Of a stretch of DNA of 23,185 nucleotides, positions 19,740 to 23,185 are shown in pieces. Source of the stretch: a virus. Each line of letters begins with the position of its first letter. Positions within the stretch are counted from its first letter, which is position 1. The notes beneath the pieces were generated by a model. It worked only from the letters and a program-made list of their open reading frames with translations, searched no databases and had not been told where the DNA came from. A program made the position numbers and the translations under genes. The stretch covers positions 1 through 23,185 of the IMG/VR virus record IMGVR_UViG_3300006802_000606. One strand, written 5' to 3'.

Positions 19740-21311
19740 CTATTGATTGTTTATTTTGGTTAGTTCAGGATGCATAGCCAGTATATCTGCGTCGGAAGCC
19801 CCACTTGCTATCATTTCTTTGATATGCTGTAGTAAATTACCATCAATCTGGTCTGGTAAGGTCGTTTGGTCATTTGGTTCAGATGATTTTTCGTATTCCT
19901 CTGCTTCATTGGTAATTGTATATTTTTCAAACATCTCTGCCAACTCATATGGATCTCTGACCAATGTTTCTTTGATCTTGTCATCGATGAGTTGTTTTAC
20001 CATTGGATCTGCTGGATTGGTCCTTGCGGCTTTTTCCAATATGTCCATGTCTAAATTCTTGTCTCTGATGTGGAACTGCACTGGGTATGTTATTTTACCA
20101 TCAAATACTGTGCCTTGCCATAGAGCGAACAATCTCCACATCTGCTCCTCGGCCACTTCTAAATTTTTTGCTTTTTCTGTTAGTTTAGAATCCAAAAGGG
20201 TGTATTCGGTCTGCATGGCTATGCCTGATTGCTGACGAGTTTGTACTGATCTTATGCCTGACATCATCGCCATCCTATCGATCATTCCTACTTTTTGTTC
20301 AATACTTTGAATTATGCTATCAATGTTTTGTCCGTTGCTCTGTAATAGGTATGGTCTTAATCCACTGTCTGTTTCGGGCGGTATTCTTATGATGGCGCCC
20401 GCCCCCGCATTGAGATCTGTGTCTGGTGTGGCCACTATAGATGGATGTATGCTCAATCTTATGCCTTGCTCTATTTCAGAAAGCTCAGTGTGTATGGCCG
20501 CCGCCATATCAGCGCAATCTCCAATGTCGCTGACTCCTATGCCTCGCACAGGTGATCGGTTGGCATATACAAATACCGCTGGTATCCTGCCCAGCTCGTT
20601 TGGCATTTGTTCCAATATAAATTGTGTGGTTGGTTTTTCTGGTTTGTATTGTTCCAGGGTTATTGTTTCTGGTGTGAACTTTCTCACGTAGTATCTCTCG
20701 TTGGCCCCGTTGGCCCTGTATTCTACTTCCAATAGTTTTAGATAACTTAATTCGTACATTCCGCTTGGTGTTCTCTGAAACTCCCAATCCAATATGTTTT
20801 CCGGAGTAAAAATGTTGATGTAAGGTCTGATGTTTTGGTTCAATTCTTCGGCACGAGTCATTGCTTGTGATTTCGGTTTATCGATGAGACATAGGACATG
20901 CCCATACACCGTGCTCATTGCATTCACGTCTCTCATCACAGAATCAAATGTTCTTCCTTCTAGATCTGCATCATTTAAGAATGCTTCTAGTTCTGGTGTT
21001 TCTGCGATGTTGCCAAAGTCTCTACGAATAGGGTTACGATAGATGAATGAATTATAGATATGCGTGATTGCTTTCACATGGTTATCATATGGTGTGGTCT
21101 GTAATCTTTTTAGGTAGTCGCGATCTGATTCGTACACGTATCTCGTTAGGTATTGTCCCATTTTGAATTCATAACCGCCTAGATATGATTTGATCAAGAA
21201 CTCCCATCTCTTGTAATGATTGAGGTATTCTGGATGCACTCCCAGTGCTGTGTAATAGTTACTGGTTGTTTTAGGATCTTGATTTACTACAAAATCGCTG
21301 ATTGAAGCCAT
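19740..21311 (-). CDS. Portal protein
   Basis: The 523-residue protein follows the terminase genes, the canonical place of the portal. It starts with a helical arm (YYTALGVHPEYLNHYKRWEF), contains YDNHVKAITHIYNSFIYRNP and the wing/stem region, with ELGRIPAVFVYANRSPVRGI and SDIGDCADMAAAIHTELSEI typical of portal helices, then SGIAMQTEYTLLDSKLTEKA and a C-terminal acidic region. It forms the DNA-entry vertex and docks terminase. Start by ATG one base after the terminase stop. Confidence 0.85.
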   Translation of the reverse strand: MASISDFVVNQDPKTTSNYYTALGVHPEYLNHYKRWEFLIKSYLGGYEFKMGQYLTRYVYESDRDYLKRLQTTPYDNHVKAITHIYNSFIYRNPIRRDFGNIAETPELEAFLNDADLEGRTFDSVMRDVNAMSTVYGHVLCLIDKPKSQAMTRAEELNQNIRPYINIFTPENILDWEFQRTPSGMYELSYLKLLEVEYRANGANERYYVRKFTPETITLEQYKPEKPTTQFILEQMPNELGRIPAVFVYANRSPVRGIGVSDIGDCADMAAAIHTELSEIEQGIRLSIHPSIVATPDTDLNAGAGAIIRIPPETDSGLRPYLLQSNGQNIDSIIQSIEQKVGMIDRMAMMSGIRSVQTRQQSGIAMQTEYTLLDSKLTEKAKNLEVAEEQMWRLFALWQGTVFDGKITYPVQFHIRDKNLDMDILEKAARTNPADPMVKQLIDDKIKETLVRDPYELAEMFEKYTITNEAEEYEKSSEPNDQTTLPDQIDGNLLQHIKEMIASGASDADILAMHPELTKINNQ

Positions 21312-21312
21312 G

Positions 21313-22551
21313 TTATATCATCACCTTCCATTGTTGTGGTTGTTCTTCTATTATATAGTCTCTTGTTATTGGCCATATGTTGGATATGGCATAAGACGCG
21401 GCGTCAAACATATGATCAAATCCCGATGATTTATCTGGTTGGTTTGTGCCTGATTTATATGTGTGTCTTTCTAAACTTTGTATAAGTTTCTTGCATCTTG
21501 GATGTATTTTTATCATTCTCTCTCCTGATCCATTCTTTAACCTTGAATTCATTGAATTGATTCGGTCTCTCACTGGCATATGTTTAGATGGGACCTTACA
21601 GATCATGCCCGCATTCTGAAGAATGCTCAAATCCGTGCGTCCCCCCGCCGATGAACGACGCTGTCTGCAAGCCGGATCCGGAAATGCTATTATTTTAGTA
21701 TTTGGATATCTTGTGATTATTTCCTCTGCCAACTCGTCGGTATTGGATCCGTACATCTCTATCTCGTCAATGAAATAGGCTTTGCCATCGTTGATTACAA
21801 ATATTGCGGCGCTCATTGGTAGAATGTTCATATCTATTCCCACGTGTATGATTTTTTGTGGTTTATCAAATGTAAATTCGTCCACGTTTTCTTTCCTGTC
21901 AAAGTTGTAGGCAATTCTACCCGAGTATTCTACGAATGTGCCCTCATACTCAGCTTTGAATGTTTTTTCGTCTAGATCCCTTCGTGCCGCTTCTATCTCT
22001 GATTCTGCAACGAACCCACCCTGTATGGTTGTGAATGAATAGGATGACCAATCTTTCTCGGTTGGGTCTTGTCCCAGTTGGTATATGTCATAGAACCAGT
22101 TGGATATGCCTTTTGGTGTGCCTGCGAACATGGCTCGTCCGCCTGTGTCTGACAGCGTCGGTCTCAAAACTTCATAGAATGCTTCTGGCTGTATCGACGC
22201 GGCTTCATCAATGAATAGGTAATGGATTTTACTACCACGCAGTGCCTCGGAGTTATCCGCACCCCTCAATGATATTTTGGATTTGTTTTTTAATACTATA
22301 GATAGATCCGCCTCGTTGATTTTTTGTGCCCAGTTTAGTTTTATCGCTTTTTTCTTGACCTCATCCCACCATATGTTTCTGGCCATCCTATAACTTGGCA
22401 ATACGGCCCAGCAGTTCTGTTCTGGCAGTCTGGCATGATAGAATAGTTGTCTGATGCCCAATGTTGTCTTGCCAAAACGCCGCCCCGAGCAGAGCACCAC
22501 AAATCTTGTTGGATCCTGTGCTATAATTTTTTGTGGTTCTGATAGTTTCAT
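21313..22551 (-). CDS. terL: Terminase large subunit (ATPase-nuclease)
   Basis: This packaging motor shows all expected parts. Walker A CSGRRFGKTT is at 21-30, with the variant R-R-F-G-K-T seen in many large terminases. Walker B with catalytic Glu is YLFIDEA (111-117), and the coupling motif FAGTPKG is at 142-148. The C-terminal RNase H-like nuclease has its aspartates at IHVGIDMN (Asp240), PDPA (Asp292) and FDHMFDAASYA near 380. At 412 residues it is of usual length. The ATG overlaps the small subunit stop by one base. Confidence 0.93.
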   Translation of the reverse strand: MKLSEPQKIIAQDPTRFVVLCSGRRFGKTTLGIRQLFYHARLPEQNCWAVLPSYRMARNIWWDEVKKKAIKLNWAQKINEADLSIVLKNKSKISLRGADNSEALRGSKIHYLFIDEAASIQPEAFYEVLRPTLSDTGGRAMFAGTPKGISNWFYDIYQLGQDPTEKDWSSYSFTTIQGGFVAESEIEAARRDLDEKTFKAEYEGTFVEYSGRIAYNFDRKENVDEFTFDKPQKIIHVGIDMNILPMSAAIFVINDGKAYFIDEIEMYGSNTDELAEEIITRYPNTKIIAFPDPACRQRRSSAGGRTDLSILQNAGMICKVPSKHMPVRDRINSMNSRLKNGSGERMIKIHPRCKKLIQSLERHTYKSGTNQPDKSSGFDHMFDAASYAISNIWPITRDYIIEEQPQQWKVMI

Positions 22552-22874
22552 TATTCGGTGTCCTCATTCCACGGCAATGGTGTGTTGTTTTCCAATGTGT
22601 TAGGGTCTTCTTTCTGGCCCAGATATTGTCGTCCCAACCAGATTTGCATTTTTGTGTCTCCGGCCAATGCCTTTTCCCACTGAGCACGTCTCAGTGATTT
22701 CTTTCCTTCCGCCTGTCCCTCCTCGACGATTTTTTTATATCTTTTTTTAACTCCTTCGCCAGACATCCCAATGATGTGGCCTATCTCTTCGTAGGTACAC
22801 ATGATATAGGCTAACTTTTTGATCAGTTCCTTGTCTGGTTTTTTATATGTCTTTCCGGTGTTATCTGGAATCAT
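22551..22874 (-). CDS. terS: Terminase small subunit
   Basis: The 107-residue protein has an N-terminal helix-turn-helix (about 28-50: YEEIGHIIGMSGEGVKKRYK) that would bind the packaging site and an ALAGDTKMQIWLGRQYLGQK block (about 69-88) characteristic of many small terminases (G-x-x-x-M-x-x-W-L-G-x-x-x-L-G). A disordered acidic tail follows. It precedes the large subunit with a one-base overlap. Its role is recognition of phage DNA and activation of the large subunit. Confidence 0.85.
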   Translation of the reverse strand: MIPDNTGKTYKKPDKELIKKLAYIMCTYEEIGHIIGMSGEGVKKRYKKIVEEGQAEGKKSLRRAQWEKALAGDTKMQIWLGRQYLGQKEDPNTLENNTPLPWNEDTE

Positions 22875-23185
22875 TATGCTAATCCTTTATCTTTCACTAT
22901 GATGCGGAAATGTCTCGAATCCGTGTCTCCATTGGCTGTGGTAATGGTCACCTGCACTGGATATATTTTATTTGCCGTGCCCTGATGTACTCTGAATATT
23001 ACCTTGGTGCCTGAAATGGATGTATTTGCAATTTGTGATGTGGGAAATGCCAATGGTGATGCATCATTTGCTATCGTGCCCAGTGTCACAGTGGCCGTGG
23101 ATAGCGAATCCCCAGTTTGTAGGTAATCCACAAAATCCAATGCCAGTGTGATGTTGGCATCTGGATCTTTGGTATAGAAAATTCC
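22874..23185 (-). CDS. Phage virion-associated beta-sandwich protein, N-terminus cut by window edge
   Basis: The frame is open to the window edge; the first visible residues are GIFYTKDPDANITLALDFVD, so the true start lies outside and the TTG at 23140 is not a real start. The pattern of KDPDA near the N-terminus, TLGTIANDAS, then GTANKIYPVQVTITTANGDT and a final basic strand (RHFRIIVKDK) is that of small structural proteins encoded before terminase or among tail-fibre genes in many phages. Attachment or head-decoration roles are suggested for them, without certainty. It overlaps the terS ATG by one base. Confidence 0.7.
   Translation of the reverse strand, partial: GIFYTKDPDANITLALDFVDYLQTGDSLSTATVTLGTIANDASPLAFPTSQIANTSISGTKVIFRVHQGTANKIYPVQVTITTANGDTDSRHFRIIVKDKGLA

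Noticed and set aside
1-23185. tRNA genes, CRISPR arrays, insertion sequences, integrase or attachment sites
   Set aside because: I saw no tRNA T-loop/acceptor pattern, no spaced repeat array, and no transposase or integrase motif on either strand.

Overview
The window is a stretch of a tailed double-stranded DNA phage genome (Caudoviricetes, HK97-type capsid, siphovirus-like tail with a tape measure and a J-like tip protein). Virtually everything is encoded on the minus strand, so the map reads right to left. Short overlapping genes, TAATG/ATGA start-stop overlaps, Shine-Dalgarno sites of the AGGAGG type and a Gram-negative lipoprotein signal point to a phage of a Gram-negative bacterium. 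A viral S-adenosylmethionine decarboxylase gene and a GRGxxV lipoprotein are common in marine phages, but the host cannot be fixed from the sequence. GC content is mosaic: the structural genes at 10.6-22.5 kb look more AT-rich than 1-2.5 kb and 6.9-7.9 kb.

Packaging and head (23185 to 16778, minus): a truncated beta-sandwich-like virion protein, small and large terminase, portal, a 40-aa basic protein, speD, an XhlA-like coiled-coil membrane protein, two small unknowns, scaffold and major capsid protein. This block ends in a UUCG-loop terminator whose U-tract runs straight into a T4-type late promoter (TATAAATA). Tail (16663 to 7894, minus): head-tail connector, tail terminator, a small unknown, tail tube, HK97-gp10-like protein, a G/GT chaperone pair with a probable -1 frameshift, the tape measure (split by an in-frame TAA), two paralogous minor tail proteins, a DUF2163-like hub protein and the J-like tip protein.

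Accessory left part (7897 to 1): the only convincing plus-strand gene (7385-7897, a DUF115-like Rossmann protein) meets the J-like gene tail to tail at a shared CTAG. Beyond it lie a degraded-looking gap, a lipoprotein, a 92-aa unknown with a hairpin around its start codon, a ParB-methyltransferase fusion, a 63-aa helical protein, a zinc-ribbon protein, a second methyltransferase, a repeat-bearing GC-rich gap and five small unknowns (the last truncated by the window edge).

Regulation is the most distinctive part. Two near-perfect sigma70 promoters (TTGACA-16/17-TATAAT with a shared CCAG-TTGACA / TAG-TATAAT context) and four exact TATAAATA boxes all sit between genes on the coding strand. This implies early transcription by host sigma70 and late transcription by a T4-gp55-like factor not encoded here. 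At two genes the promoter lies so close to the AUG that the mRNA should be leaderless.
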